A stretch of 64,000 nt of DNA. Source: Algoriphagus ratkowskyi (GTDB lineage: Bacteria; Bacteroidota; Bacteroidia; Cytophagales; Cyclobacteriaceae). This document shows positions 17,652-27,156 of this stretch, in pieces (the stretch's first letter is position 1; the number at the start of each line of letters is the position of its first letter). The notes under the pieces are model-generated. The model had not been told where the DNA came from and ran no database searches. It saw nothing but the letters and a program-made list of their open reading frames with translations. The position numbers and the translations under genes were made by a program. The stretch lies in contig NZ_MSSV01000001.1 of NCBI RefSeq assembly GCF_002150505.1, positions 1 through 64,000 on the forward strand, read 5' to 3'.

Positions 17652-18344
17652 TTATTGTCCTAATTCGAATTTATAACCTACACCTTTTACGGTAGTAATG
17701 TAATCATCTCCAATTTTCTCACGTACTTTTCTGATGTGCACATCGACAGTTCGCGCCAACACATATACATCGGTTCCCCAGATATTTTGAAGAAGTTCAT
17801 CTCTACTGAAAACGATATTAGGGCTTTTGGCTAGGAAATACAACAACTCAAATTCTTTCTTAGGAAGGATAATTGTCTTTCCTGCTTTGTCAATCGTATA
17901 GCTGCCACGGTCAATAATCAAATCTCTGATTTTGATCTGGATCTGATCTTGTTCCTTCTTGGACTCACGTCTGAAAAGCGCTGAAATCCTGCTCATCAAT
18001 GCGCGTGGCTTGATAGGTTTGGTGATGTAATCATCTGCCCCAACGTCAAATGCCGCTACTTCTGAATATTCTTCCATGCGAGCTGTAAGGAAAATGATGA
18101 AGGTATTTTTGAGCTCGGGGATCTGTCTGATTTGAAGGCAAGTTTCTACGCCATCCTGATTAGGCATCATGATATCCAAAAGAATCACGTCAGGTAGGAA
18201 CTTTGCTGCTGTTTTTACTGCTTTCAATCCATCTTCCGCAGTGGCTACATCATAACCTTCTTTGAGGAGATTATATTTTAGGATTTCAACAATATCAGGT
18301 TCGTCGTCAACTACCAGAACTTTGATTTTTTGCTTTTCGCTCAT
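17652..18344 (-). CDS. OmpR/PhoB-family response regulator
   Basis: A 230-aa DNA-binding response regulator. The receiver domain has D13-D14, phospho-acceptor Asp57 (I-L-L-D-I-M-M-P), conserved T86 region (F-L-T-A-R) and Lys107; the C-terminal winged helix carries the R-T-V-D-V-H-I-R-K-V-R-E-K-I-G recognition helix and the V-K-G-V-G-Y-K-F wing. It partners with the kinase encoded directly after it. A 10-bp hairpin lies 5 nt before its start codon and may influence translation. Confidence 0.95.
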   Translation of the reverse strand: MSEKQKIKVLVVDDEPDIVEILKYNLLKEGYDVATAEDGLKAVKTAAKFLPDVILLDIMMPNQDGVETCLQIRQIPELKNTFIIFLTARMEEYSEVAAFDVGADDYITKPIKPRALMSRISALFRRESKKEQDQIQIKIRDLIIDRGSYTIDKAGKTIILPKKEFELLYFLAKSPNIVFSRDELLQNIWGTDVYVLARTVDVHIRKVREKIGDDYITTVKGVGYKFELGQ

Positions 18345-18349
18345 CAGGG

Positions 18350-18381
18350 ATTTCTTAATGTTTGATTTAAAATTAAGAAAT
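18350..18381 (-). promoter_or_regulatory. 10-bp leader hairpin before the response regulator
   Basis: ATTTCTTAAT and ATTAAGAAAT pair around a 12-nt loop, ending 6 nt before the start codon. It is AT-rich, so it may be weak; a translational role is inference. Confidence 0.35.
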
Positions 18382-18495
18382 ATTTAAGGATTGGGACCTA
18401 ATAAATGAGCGCAGGGGGTGTTAAAAATGGATGCAAATGCCTAGAATGTTTGATAATAGCGACACTATGTTACCCCAGTGTTATGTACTTTTGGA

Positions 18496-19287
18496 TTAAT
18501 TGTTTTTCAAACCCTTGGCAGAGATGATGTCTAGATTGAGAGAGCCAATGAATAGATTGGCCTTGATTTTAACTGGGATTTTATACTGATCCTTTGTGAC
18601 CCATACCTTCACAGGGAATTCTCCTCGAAAAAGTTTATTCTTAGGGAGCTGTGGAGAGAATATGTACGTTTCCTTTTTTCCAAGATTGGTATCTAGGGTT
18701 TCTGTGCCCTCGTAGATTAACTTAATGTTATATATTTCCTTATCAAAGAATCCGCGGATTAGAATAGATTCTCCGGGCTTCAAATCCCTTAAATCTTGAG
18801 ATCTTAAGTGATAAAATCCGCTGACCAGATCCTGAACTTGACCAGGTAAATCAAAGTCTTTTGTGTCCTTTAGATTTCTGTTTTCCTTATCAAAAAGCTT
18901 CATAGTTGCTTTTTTGTTTTTTTGATCGAAGTGGACGTACTCGTGCTTTCGGTATTTGCCCTCTTCAATATGTCTATAGGATAAGGAAGGGAGGTTAGTT
19001 TCAATATCGAGGTAGGTTCCCCAGTTATCATTCACTTTCCCAAAAATCGTTGCTGCGCCTTTAGTTTTGCCGTACACATCAATTTTATAATGTGGTTTGT
19101 CATTCTGACTTTGCGGTTTTTTGGAAACTTGCATTTTGGCATCAGCAAGATTGAGCCATCCGTAGGAAACTTCAAAAGATAATTCCTCACCAAAAGTATA
19201 AGGATAGGAGCTTACTTGATCTTGTGCGGAGAGATCGAATAGGGTAAAGAATACAATGAGAGTAAGTGATCCGAGGATTCTTTTCAT
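18496..19287 (-). CDS. DUF3108 domain exported protein
   Basis: A 263-aa protein with a Sec signal peptide (cleavage near S-A-Q, residue 22) and a full DUF3108 domain: Y-P-Y-T-F-G-E-E-L-S-F-E-V-S-Y-G-W near residue 28, Y-K-I-D-V-Y-G-K-T-K-G near residue 68, and the late E-T-Y-I-F-S-P and P-V-K-V-W-V-T segments. DUF3108 proteins are periplasmic beta-rich proteins of unknown function, often conserved near recA or cell-envelope genes in Bacteroidota. It is divergent from recA with a 179-nt gap. Confidence 0.85.
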   Translation of the reverse strand: MKRILGSLTLIVFFTLFDLSAQDQVSSYPYTFGEELSFEVSYGWLNLADAKMQVSKKPQSQNDKPHYKIDVYGKTKGAATIFGKVNDNWGTYLDIETNLPSLSYRHIEEGKYRKHEYVHFDQKNKKATMKLFDKENRNLKDTKDFDLPGQVQDLVSGFYHLRSQDLRDLKPGESILIRGFFDKEIYNIKLIYEGTETLDTNLGKKETYIFSPQLPKNKLFRGEFPVKVWVTKDQYKIPVKIKANLFIGSLNLDIISAKGLKNN

Positions 19288-19466
19288 AAATTATAATGAC
19301 AATACCTGACGAAAAGGATGGTATTCTATAGGTATTACGAAAAAACGTGCCGAAAGGCGATTAAAATTACGAATTTGCCTTTCCAAAACAATAGTTGTGG
19401 CTGTCTTGCTTATAAACTACTGTTTATTTACTTTCATATAACTATAGGATCTAACAAAATAATAGC

Positions 19467-20498
19467 ATGAGTAATAACGCTGAAAAATTAAAAGCCCTGC
19501 AACTGACCATCGACAAGTTGGAGAAGACTTACGGTAAAGGCACGGTAATGAAACTGAGCGATAATAAGGTTGTGGATATTCCTGCCATATCCACAGGTTC
19601 GATAGGTTTGGATATCGCCTTAGGTGTAGGTGGGATTCCACGTGGACGTGTGATTGAGATTTATGGACCTGAATCTTCCGGTAAAACTACCTTGTCGCTG
19701 CATTGTATAGCAGAGGCGCAAAAAGCTGGTGGTATGGCGGCCTTTATAGATGCTGAGCATGCATTTGATAAGGCCTATGCAGAAAAATTGGGTATAGACA
19801 CAGAGAATCTTCTGATCTCTCAGCCAGACAATGGGGAGCAAGCTCTTGAGGTTGCAGAGCATTTGATTCGTTCCGGTGCGATAGATATTATCGTGATTGA
19901 CTCTGTTGCCGCTTTGGTGCCAAAGGCAGAGCTGGAAGGCGATATGGGTGATTCCAAAATGGGTTTGCAAGCTAGATTGATGTCTCAGGCTTTGCGAAAG
20001 CTAACTGGAGCAATCAATAAGACTGGCTGTTCCTGTATTTTCATCAACCAGCTTCGTGAGAAAATTGGTGTGATGTTCGGTAATCCTGAGACTACTACTG
20101 GTGGTAATGCATTGAAATTTTATGCCTCGGTACGTTTGGATATTCGAAGAATCGGTCAGATCAAAGAAAGTGCTGATAATATCCTAGGTAATAGAACCAA
20201 GGTGAAAGTGGTGAAGAATAAAGTTGCGCCACCATTTAAAGTGGTAGAATTTGATATTATGTACGGGCAAGGAATCTCCAAAGTAGGAGAAATAGTTGAT
20301 CTTGGTGTGGAGCTGGATATAGTAAAAAAGGCTGGCTCTTGGTTCTCATACAATGGGGAAAAACTAGGTCAGGGACGTGAGTCTGTGAAAACCCTTCTGC
20401 TGGACAATCCTGAACTGATGGAAGAGCTGGAATTAAAGATCAAAGCTGCATCTGGCTTATCCTCCAAAGGAACAAGTGAAGTAGTGGAGAAAGAATAG
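19467..20498 (+). CDS. recA: recombinase A
   Basis: A 343-aa RecA that forms ATP-dependent filaments on single-stranded DNA for homologous recombination. Walker [10 protein letters not shown] is at residues 67-75, Walker B I-I-V-I-D-S-V near residue 140, and the [21 protein letters not shown]-type L1/L2 loops follow. Length is usual. No LexA-type box is obvious upstream. It ends at a strong bidirectional terminator shared with the convergent ABC permease. Confidence 0.98.
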   Translation: MSNNAEKLKALQLTIDKLEKTYGKGTVMKLSDNKVVDIPAISTGSIGLDIALGVGGIPRGRVIEIYGPESSGKTTLSLHCIAEAQKAGGMAAFIDAEHAFDKAYAEKLGIDTENLLISQPDNGEQALEVAEHLIRSGAIDIIVIDSVAALVPKAELEGDMGDSKMGLQARLMSQALRKLTGAINKTGCSCIFINQLREKIGVMFGNPETTTGGNALKFYASVRLDIRRIGQIKESADNILGNRTKVKVVKNKVAPPFKVVEFDIMYGQGISKVGEIVDLGVELDIVKKAGSWFSYNGEKLGQGRESVKTLLLDNPELMEELELKIKAASGLSSKGTSEVVEKE

Positions 20499-20527
20499 GT
20501 TTGAATTATAAAGCATTTATATACAGA

Positions 20528-20563
20528 AAGAGGTTGATCATTCATTTGATCAACCTCTTTTTT
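20528..20563. terminator. bidirectional terminator between recA and the ABC permease
   Basis: AGAGGTTGATCA / TGATCAACCTCT pairs over a 6-nt loop, followed by TTTTTT on the plus strand and preceded by A-rich sequence for the minus strand. Confidence 0.85.
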
Positions 20564-20583
20564 GTATAGTGAATTAGCGTGTA

Positions 20584-21831
20584 TTAATTCGTTCTAATAG
20601 CTTCTACTGGATCCATTCGCGCTGCGAGCGTGGCAGGAACGATTCCCGAAACTACTCCAATGATAGTGGATACTCCGAGACCTAAGATGACATTGCTTAA
20701 GGAAAGTGTGATTTCCAAAGTGCCTAATTGGATAAATGTCATGAAATAGACAATTATAATTCCAGTAATTCCACCGATCAAACTCAGAAGAACAGATTCA
20801 AATAGGAATTGAAAAAGGATAAAGTAATTTTTAGCTCCTAGCGACTTTTGAATACCAATAATATTGGTTCGCTCACGAACGGACACGAACATGATATTAG
20901 CGATACCAAATCCACCTACTAAAATTGAGAAGCCGCCAATAACCCATCCTGCCACGGAGATTACGTCGAAAATCGACCCGATGGCATTCTGAATAAACTC
21001 TGTTTTGTTTAATGCAAAATTATCCTCGTCTCGTGGTTTTAAGCCTCTTTTGGCTCGTAGCAAACCCGTCATTTCGTTTTCTAGTGCTACCAATCCTATG
21101 TCTTCTTCCATGCCTTGTACGGCAATGGTAGGTTCCATACCGTTTCTTCCGGTATAATACATCTTATTAAAAGCTCCATAAGGAATAAGGCATGCTTGAT
21201 CCTTAGATGGTGCGTCAAATAATCCTTCCCCTTCTTCTTCAAATACACCGATAACGGTGAATTTCATTCCTTTAATTTTAATTGATTTACCGATTACTTC
21301 CTGTTGAGGATAAAGTGTATTGGCAATTTCTCTACCGATGATTGCCATGTTTCTTGAGGCGTTTATTTCGGACTGAGTGAAGAACCTACCTTCTTCAATT
21401 GTTAGCTCGTACACATCCTGATAAGAATAGACCGCTCCAGTTAGTTGCATGCCTTGATACGCGTTACTTCCTGCTTTTACAGTAGTGCTAGAGGATGCAG
21501 AGATGGTAACTGCTTTCGCAGAGGTCAGGTTTTGTTCGAGAAATTCGTACTCAGCTACTGTCCCTGGTGGTCTTCTGAAATATTTCCACCAAGGATAATC
21601 TTGGGGGCCATTTGCATAGGGAAATCTATCCACTCGCATAACATTAGTACCCAAAAATGAGAAGGATGATTTAATGTTTGCTTCTAATGAATCAACGAGT
21701 GTAAATACTGCTATAATAGCAAAGATGCCTACCGTAACTCCCAATAGAGATAATATGGTACGTGTCAGACTAGTTTTTAATGCAGATATTGCGAAGCGAA
21801 AACTTTCCCATGAGAGTTTAAGAAATAACAT
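20584..21831 (-). CDS. MacB-like ABC transporter permease
   Basis: A 415-aa membrane protein with the MacB/FtsX topology: one N-terminal helix (about residues 22-45), a large periplasmic MacB_PCD-type domain, and three C-terminal helices. The M-D-P-V-E-A-I-R-T-N ending and the F-G-I-A-N-I-M-F-V-S-V-R-E-R-T segment near residue 310 are typical. Such permeases export peptides, lipoproteins or antibiotics, or act as mechanotransmitters. No ATPase or membrane-fusion partner is adjacent, so its substrate is unknown. Confidence 0.9.
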   Translation of the reverse strand: MLFLKLSWESFRFAISALKTSLTRTILSLLGVTVGIFAIIAVFTLVDSLEANIKSSFSFLGTNVMRVDRFPYANGPQDYPWWKYFRRPPGTVAEYEFLEQNLTSAKAVTISASSSTTVKAGSNAYQGMQLTGAVYSYQDVYELTIEEGRFFTQSEINASRNMAIIGREIANTLYPQQEVIGKSIKIKGMKFTVIGVFEEEGEGLFDAPSKDQACLIPYGAFNKMYYTGRNGMEPTIAVQGMEEDIGLVALENEMTGLLRAKRGLKPRDEDNFALNKTEFIQNAIGSIFDVISVAGWVIGGFSILVGGFGIANIMFVSVRERTNIIGIQKSLGAKNYFILFQFLFESVLLSLIGGITGIIIVYFMTFIQLGTLEITLSLSNVILGLGVSTIIGVVSGIVPATLAARMDPVEAIRTN

Positions 21832-21891
21832 TTCTATAAAGTTGGTTTAAAACAATTTGTTAAGTTAGCAGTAATTGCCTGATATTGTTAG

Positions 21892-21899
21892 TATCTTTG
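21892..21899 (+). promoter_or_regulatory. candidate -7 element for queA
   Basis: TATCTTTG followed by CA matches the phylum -7 consensus, in the gap before queA. No clean -33 TTTG is found at the expected distance. Confidence 0.45.
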
Positions 21900-21947
21900 C
21901 ATTTTTTAGAGTTATTCTAAATCACTCAAGACATCTAAAATTTATCT

Positions 21948-22043
21948 ATGAAATCGAGCATGTCGAAAACGACATTAATTGGTACGAATATCAGCCATGC
22001 GAGATTCCATATGGACTTTAAAAGACAAATAATAAACATATGA
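21948..22043 (+). CDS. possible 31-aa leader peptide overlapping queA
   Basis: A short frame of 31 codons starts at ATG 21948, about 50 nt after a TATCTTTG element, and ends in TGA at 22041-22043 so that its stop overlaps the queA start as ATGA. The peptide starts [14 protein letters not shown] and is basic. It would be transcribed as part of the queA leader and could couple translation. Nothing is recognised in the sequence; it may be chance, and conservation in relatives would decide. Confidence 0.35.
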   Translation: MKSSMSKTTLIGTNISHARFHMDFKRQIINI

Positions 22044-23089
22044 AATTATCGGATTTCAAATTTGACGTTCCAAAGAAACTAGTAGCTCTTTATCCTGCAC
22101 CAAATAGGGATGAATCCAGATTGATGGTCCTCCATCGGGATTCTGGTAAAATTGAACACAGAGTTTTTAAAGATATCACCGAATATTTCGGTGAAGGTGA
22201 TGTCTTTGTTACCAATGATACGAAAGTATTTCCAGCTAGACTTTACGGAAACAAGGAGAAAACCGGTGCTGAAATCGAAGTTTTTCTCTTAAGAGAATTG
22301 AACTCTGAATTGAAGCTTTGGGATGTCCTAGTAGATCCAGCTCGAAAAATTAGAGTAGGTAACAAACTTTATTTTGGAGATTCTGACCTAGTTGCGGAGG
22401 TTATTGACAACACCACTTCTAGAGGACGTACTATTCGTTTCCTATTTGACGGAACTGATGAAGAATTCCATAAGACCATAGATACCCTCGGTGAAACCCC
22501 TCTTTTGAAAGAATTTATCGAAAGAAAAGTTGAAGCTGAAGATAAAGAAAGATATCAAACAGTATTCGCTAAGAACGTAGGTGCTGTTGCAGCGCCAACT
22601 GCTGGCTTGCACTTTACGCCACATTTGCTTAAAAGATTAGAGCTTCAAGGCGTAGACGTAACTCCAATTACACTTCATGTAGGCCTTGGTACTTTCCGTC
22701 AAGTGGACGTAGAGGATCTGACTAAGCATAAAATGGATTCGGAGAATTACAGCATCCCTGAAGAGACTGTGGAGCTTGTAAATAGATCCTTGGATGCTAA
22801 AAAGAGAGTAGTGGCTGTAGGTACCACTTCCTTGAAAACTATTGAGTCATCTGTAACTGCCAACGGTAGATTAAAAGCAAGCAGCGGATGGACAGATAAG
22901 TTTATCATCCCTCCTTACGAATTTAAAATCGCTAATTCATTGATCACTAACTTTCACCTTCCAGAATCCACTTTGCTGATGACCGCATCTGCTTTTGGAG
23001 GATATGATTTGGTGATGAAAGCATACAAAGAAGCCATCAAAGAGAAATATCGATTCTTCTCCTATGGAGATGCGATGTTAATCCTCTAA
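22040..23089 (+). CDS. queA: tRNA preQ1(34) S-adenosylmethionine ribosyltransferase-isomerase
   Basis: A 349-aa QueA that transfers and isomerises the ribosyl moiety of S-adenosylmethionine onto preQ1 at the tRNA wobble position, giving epoxyqueuosine. Conserved segments: S-R-L-M-V-L near residue 26, [10 protein letters not shown] near residue 58, [10 protein letters not shown] near residue 184, G-L-G-T-F-R-Q-V near residue 217 and [12 protein letters not shown] near residue 307. Length fits the family. Other queuosine genes are not adjacent. It ends at a GC-rich terminator. Confidence 0.97.
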   Translation: MKLSDFKFDVPKKLVALYPAPNRDESRLMVLHRDSGKIEHRVFKDITEYFGEGDVFVTNDTKVFPARLYGNKEKTGAEIEVFLLRELNSELKLWDVLVDPARKIRVGNKLYFGDSDLVAEVIDNTTSRGRTIRFLFDGTDEEFHKTIDTLGETPLLKEFIERKVEAEDKERYQTVFAKNVGAVAAPTAGLHFTPHLLKRLELQGVDVTPITLHVGLGTFRQVDVEDLTKHKMDSENYSIPEETVELVNRSLDAKKRVVAVGTTSLKTIESSVTANGRLKASSGWTDKFIIPPYEFKIANSLITNFHLPESTLLMTASAFGGYDLVMKAYKEAIKEKYRFFSYGDAMLIL

Positions 23090-23095
23090 TACTGA

Positions 23096-23119
23096 AAGCT
23101 CCGAAAGGAGCTTTTTTTA
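23096..23119 (+). terminator. intrinsic terminator of queA
   Basis: AAAGCTCC / GGAGCTTT over a short GAAA-type loop followed by seven T, 7 nt after the stop codon. Confidence 0.85.
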
Positions 23120-23335
23120 TGTTTTAACCATAGAATTAGCAGCAGTTCGGCAGGCTCACTAGTCAAGATTTACTTAGAGCGTACCACAGTAAGGAATGTT
23201 CTAATTCCTGAATATCTAGACATTGGGAGCTTTTATTTCCGTTTTTGAATTCGCTGTTTTTGGCTTTTAACAAAGACTTAATTTTGCAGTAAAACATTGA
23301 GGTGTTTGATTTCATACTTTTACATTAAAAACAGA

Positions 23336-24025
23336 ATGAAAAATAAAGCAGCGATAATCGTAGCAGGGGGGAAAGGTTTGAGAATGTGTGGGCCAATCGC
23401 CAAACAATATTTACCTGTTGCTGGTCTTCCCGTGTTGATGCATACACTTGCTGTATTTAACCGGGTAGTTCCTGCTATAGATTTGATTTTAGTATTGCCA
23501 GCAAGTGATTTTCCATACTGGGAGGAGTTATGTGCAGAATACAAATTCACTCTACCGCATAGAGTTGTTTCTGGTGGCAACTCAAGATTTCAATCCGTGC
23601 GTAATGGCTTGGAAGCCTTGACGACAGAGGCCATATTGGTTGCAATCCATGATGGAGTAAGGCCATTTGTGTCAGATCAAGTAATACTGGAGAGTTTTGT
23701 AGAAGCAGAGCGAACTGGAAGCGCGGTAGCTGTGGTGGCGTTGAAGGATTCCATTAGGAAGCTTAGAGATGATGGGAAATCTTTTTTTGAAGAGCGACAA
23801 TACTTCCGATTGGTACAGACTCCCCAGACTTTTCAAGTGGAGAAAATTAAAAAAGCATTTAAAGTGACAGAGCTCCAGCAATTTACCGACGATGCTACAG
23901 TCTATGAAAATCAAGGTTGGCAGGTGACCCTGATCCCTGGGAATGTAGAAAATATCAAAATCACTACACCGGAAGACATGGCCTATGCAGAGTTTATAGC
24001 ATTGAGGAAATTAGCAGATAGGTAA
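23336..24025 (+). CDS. ispD: 2-C-methyl-D-erythritol 4-phosphate cytidylyltransferase
   Basis: A 229-aa IspD of the non-mevalonate isoprenoid pathway, making CDP-methylerythritol from CTP and MEP. The nucleotide-binding start A-A-I-I-V-A-G-G-K-G-L-R-M-C-G with K-Q-Y-L-P at residues 4-25 and H-D-G-V-R-P-F near residue 105 are diagnostic, as is the D-D-A-T-V-Y-E segment near residue 187. The ATG at 23336 was chosen over an upstream in-frame TTG (23297) because the family starts here. Single-gene unit. Confidence 0.95.
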   Translation: MKNKAAIIVAGGKGLRMCGPIAKQYLPVAGLPVLMHTLAVFNRVVPAIDLILVLPASDFPYWEELCAEYKFTLPHRVVSGGNSRFQSVRNGLEALTTEAILVAIHDGVRPFVSDQVILESFVEAERTGSAVAVVALKDSIRKLRDDGKSFFEERQYFRLVQTPQTFQVEKIKKAFKVTELQQFTDDATVYENQGWQVTLIPGNVENIKITTPEDMAYAEFIALRKLADR

Positions 24026-24152
24026 GTTCTCCCCTTGTAATTTCACCGACTTTTTTGCTGGCTTCACCGACTTTTGGGAGTAGCTGACCTATTTCTTATT
24101 CCAGAGTTAGAGTCCTTGAGCTACTTTCGATCATCATTTAAAAAAAAAACTG

Positions 24153-24998
24153 ATGAAACGAAATCGCATAAATAACAATGACGGAGGAATGATCTTCGGA
24201 TTTATCATCCTCGGAGTAGGAGTCCTGATTTTACTTAGAAAGTTGAATGTTTTTTATCCTGTATGGTTGCTTTCATGGCCAATGATACTAATTGCCATAG
24301 GAGTGATCACACTTGTCAAGCATGAATTCAAGAGCTTATTTGGCGTGTTGATGCTTGGGCTAGGGATGTTCTTTCTTTTAGAACGGGAATTTAATTTCAA
24401 TTTTGGCTTGCAAAACTATGTTTTCCCTATTGCATTGATTGTCGTGGGCATTTACCTAATTACGAAGAAGCAACAAGAAAAGCAGGCATTAAGTGATTTT
24501 CAGGAGAAGATAAACGCAAGAGCGTCTTCAGTCAAAAACTCGACAGAAACAACATCTTCTGATGCAGAATACGACAAAGAAGGAAAGACAGCTTTCTACA
24601 GCCAATCTACGGATAAAAAATCCTTCTCAGGAATGTCGGGAACATCTGGGACGAGCTATTCTGATAGTGTCTCCATAGATTCTATCATGAGCGGGATCAA
24701 TAAGCGAATGCTAACTAAGAATTTCCAAGGTGGAAAACTGACAGCTGCCTTTGGAGGAATTGATCTGGATTTGACGCAATCAGATTTCACAGGAATGGTT
24801 ACACTGCAGGTTGATGTGATATTTGGCGGGATCAAATTAGTAGTGCCGCCACATTGGGATGTTCGAGTAGAAGTGACCAATATTGCTGCGGGAGTAGAAG
24901 ATAAGCGTTCCTATCGGCATGCTGATGTAGATTCAGAGAAAATCTTGCTTATCAGAGGTACAGTCTTCTTTGGCGGTTTGGAAATCAAATCATATTAA
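24153..24998 (+). CDS. LiaF-like / DUF5668 membrane protein
   Basis: A 281-aa protein with four short hydrophobic segments in the first 105 residues (DUF5668 / LiaF transmembrane-like), a polar linker of about 80 residues rich in S and T, and a C-terminal domain of the cell-wall-active antibiotics response (LiaF-like) type with G-G-I-D-L-D-L-T-Q, F-G-G-I-K-L-V-V-P and V-F-F-G-G-L-E-I-K. LiaF proteins repress envelope-stress two-component systems. It lies directly ahead of a LytS-type kinase and LytTR regulator, so a role as their modulator is plausible inference. Confidence 0.8.
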   Translation: MKRNRINNNDGGMIFGFIILGVGVLILLRKLNVFYPVWLLSWPMILIAIGVITLVKHEFKSLFGVLMLGLGMFFLLEREFNFNFGLQNYVFPIALIVVGIYLITKKQQEKQALSDFQEKINARASSVKNSTETTSSDAEYDKEGKTAFYSQSTDKKSFSGMSGTSGTSYSDSVSIDSIMSGINKRMLTKNFQGGKLTAAFGGIDLDLTQSDFTGMVTLQVDVIFGGIKLVVPPHWDVRVEVTNIAAGVEDKRSYRHADVDSEKILLIRGTVFFGGLEIKSY

Positions 24999-25024
24999 CG
25001 TTATTCCTTCTTAACACTATTCGC

Positions 25025-26065
25025 TTGTTCTCAAAAGTATTTACTAACCCTTCCAAAAGTTATTTGATCATCCAAGGATCTGGACTCATCTGGTTCCTTG
25101 GTACGTTTGGTTTACTTATGTTTTATGGGGTTGATCAATCCACTGCGATTGTAGATGCCCTAGTTTTCGCCCTCTTTTTCTCTTTGGGCGTAAATATGTT
25201 AGATAGAGTTTTCGGATTCTATATCCCGAAAGGCAGTAATAATTGGTTGCTATTGGGATTACCTCTGATATTCAGTTTAGTGGCAGTTTTAGTACATCAA
25301 TACTTATTGAAATGGATTTATTCTGATCAGGAAGGCTATCTTATTTTTCTAAAATCTCATTTCTATCTACGTTGGGCTATCTTGGGTGTCGCTGAGGTGT
25401 TAGTTGGCTTGATTGCCATCGTAGTTTCCAAGCTAGAGCAGCAAGATGAAGCGCAGAAAAGAGAAACCTTGATGAATGAGCTTTCTAGGGAAGCTGAGCT
25501 ATCCCGGTTACGACAGCAGCTTCAGCCACATTTCCTGTTCAATAGCCTCAATTCTATCTCTGCACTTACGATCTCTCAACCAAAAAAAGCACGTGAGATG
25601 GTACTGCAGTTGTCGGATTTTCTGCGCGGAACGATTCAAAAAGATCATCAGCAATGGGTGAGTCTTGAAGATGATTTGGGCTATCTGAAAATGTACCTCG
25701 ATATCGAACGGGTTCGATTTGGACATAGACTCGAAGTGGAATTTGATATATCGGATGATACAATGTCTATGCATCTTCCTCAATTATTGATTCAGCCACT
25801 TCTAGAAAATGCCATCAAACATGGCTTGTACGGCATTACAGAGGATGTCAAAATAATTCTTCACGTTTTCAAAGAACAAAACTATTTGATATTGAAAATC
25901 GAGAATCCTTTTGATCCAGAAGTAGCTGCGCCCAAAGGAACAGGATTCGGTTTGAGTTCTGTAGCTCGCCGCTTGTTTTTGCTTTTTGGGAGGAAAGACT
26001 TGCTAGAATCAAAAGCTTTAAACTCGCTTTTTACTGTAATTTTAAAAATCCCCCAACAGAAATGA
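25025..26065 (+). CDS. LytS/YehU-type sensor histidine kinase
   Basis: A 346-aa membrane kinase with four transmembrane segments in the first 135 residues, a short coiled linker, and a His_kinase domain with L-R-Q-Q-L-Q-P-H-F-L-F-N-S-L-N-S, His169 being the phospho-acceptor. The HATPase region has P-L-L-E-N-A-I-K-H-G and G-T-G-F-G-L. The predicted start is TTG at 25025; the next ATG would remove the first helix. It overlaps the LytTR regulator by 4 nt (ATGA), so the pair is translationally coupled. Confidence 0.9.
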   Translation: MFSKVFTNPSKSYLIIQGSGLIWFLGTFGLLMFYGVDQSTAIVDALVFALFFSLGVNMLDRVFGFYIPKGSNNWLLLGLPLIFSLVAVLVHQYLLKWIYSDQEGYLIFLKSHFYLRWAILGVAEVLVGLIAIVVSKLEQQDEAQKRETLMNELSREAELSRLRQQLQPHFLFNSLNSISALTISQPKKAREMVLQLSDFLRGTIQKDHQQWVSLEDDLGYLKMYLDIERVRFGHRLEVEFDISDDTMSMHLPQLLIQPLLENAIKHGLYGITEDVKIILHVFKEQNYLILKIENPFDPEVAAPKGTGFGLSSVARRLFLLFGRKDLLESKALNSLFTVILKIPQQK

Positions 26066-26787
26066 TCAAGACATTAATCATCGATGATGAGCCGTTGGCG
26101 GCATGTATTGTCCAAGAATTTTTAACAGACTTCCCACAATTTGAAGTTTTGTCTATTTGTAGAGATGGGTTTCAGGGTCTCAAAGCTATCCAAGAGCATG
26201 GGCCTGATTTGATTTTCCTGGACGTGCAGATGCCCAAAATAACTGGTTTTGAGATGTTGGAGCTACTTGATAAACCTCCAGCAGTGATCTTTACCACTGC
26301 CTTTGATCAATACGCATTAAAAGCTTTTGATGCCATGGCGATAGATTACCTGCTCAAGCCATTTTCTCAGCAACGTTTTACACAAGCAATAGAGAAATTT
26401 CTTTCCCTTCAGGGAGGATCTGAAGAGTCTGTTCATAAGCTGAATGAATTGGCTGAGAAAAGCAATCGTTTGGTTGTCCGTGTAAAAAATGAAATCAAAA
26501 TCATTCCAACTCATTCAGTGAGTTACTTCGAGGCAGAGGATGATTACATTGCCATTCATACAGGTGATGGTAAATACCTGAAGAAAATGACCATGAAATC
26601 ACTGGAGGATGCGCTCGACCCCACTAAGTTTGTGAGAGTACATAGGTCCTACCTGATCAACCTCAATGAGATCACGAAAATAGAGCCATATGAGCGAGAT
26701 AATTACTTGGTCATGCTTCGGGCTGGCGCAAAAGTTCCCGTGAGTAAGGCGGGCTATACCAGACTGAGGCAGGTGCTAGGATTGTAA
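26062..26787 (+). CDS. LytTR-family response regulator
   Basis: A 241-aa regulator with an N-terminal receiver domain (D8-D9, phospho-acceptor Asp54 in L-I-F-L-D-V-Q-M-P, T/A and Lys103 in L-L-K-P-F) and a C-terminal LytTR DNA-binding domain, with the F-V-R-V-H-R-S-Y-L-I-N-L motif near residue 191. Partner of the overlapping LytS-like kinase. The LiaF-like gene upstream makes a three-gene envelope-sensing module. Confidence 0.95.
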   Translation: MIKTLIIDDEPLAACIVQEFLTDFPQFEVLSICRDGFQGLKAIQEHGPDLIFLDVQMPKITGFEMLELLDKPPAVIFTTAFDQYALKAFDAMAIDYLLKPFSQQRFTQAIEKFLSLQGGSEESVHKLNELAEKSNRLVVRVKNEIKIIPTHSVSYFEAEDDYIAIHTGDGKYLKKMTMKSLEDALDPTKFVRVHRSYLINLNEITKIEPYERDNYLVMLRAGAKVPVSKAGYTRLRQVLGL

Positions 26788-27123
26788 GGCGAAAAAAGGG
26801 ATCAGTCGCAGTGTCAGTCTCAGGCTTGCACAAGCCTACAGACTGCTATTTCACCAATGTTAAAATTTAACACCGTCCGTAGGAACATTGCTTGAAAATC
26901 AATTCACGATGCGTAGCGGTGGTAGGCTTTCCCACTAATTGATCTCATTTCCTACAAATCAGATTTTCCTATGGAACATACAGCTAACACCTTCGAAAGG
27001 TTTTATGCTATGCTGAGAAATGCTTGCCTTAAGCAGCTTAATAAGAATAAACAAGTAGCTGTGCTTACTGCGATCCCGATAGCTGTAGAGACTCCTAAAC
27101 TCAGAGACGCAAAATTTAAAATG
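26788..27123. other. 336-bp non-coding gap with a compound hairpin
   Basis: No convincing gene. At 26815-26845 a compound inverted repeat is present: outer CAGTCT / AGACTG and inner AGGCTTG / CAAGCCT. Frames on both strands across 26959-27156 read as protein but share no recognised motif, run into the terminator hairpin and look like shadows of each other. A half-copy of the CCCGATAGCT palindrome occurs near 27072. Confidence 0.5.
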
Positions 27124-27153
27124 AAAAAAGCCCTGATCACTCAGGGCTTTTTT
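27124..27153 (-). terminator. intrinsic terminator of the DUF2795 gene
   Basis: AAAAAAGCCCTGA / TCAGGGCTTTTTT with a four-nt loop, directly beyond the stop of the 73-aa gene on the minus strand; T-runs on both sides make it bidirectional. Confidence 0.85.
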
Positions 27154-27156
27154 CAT

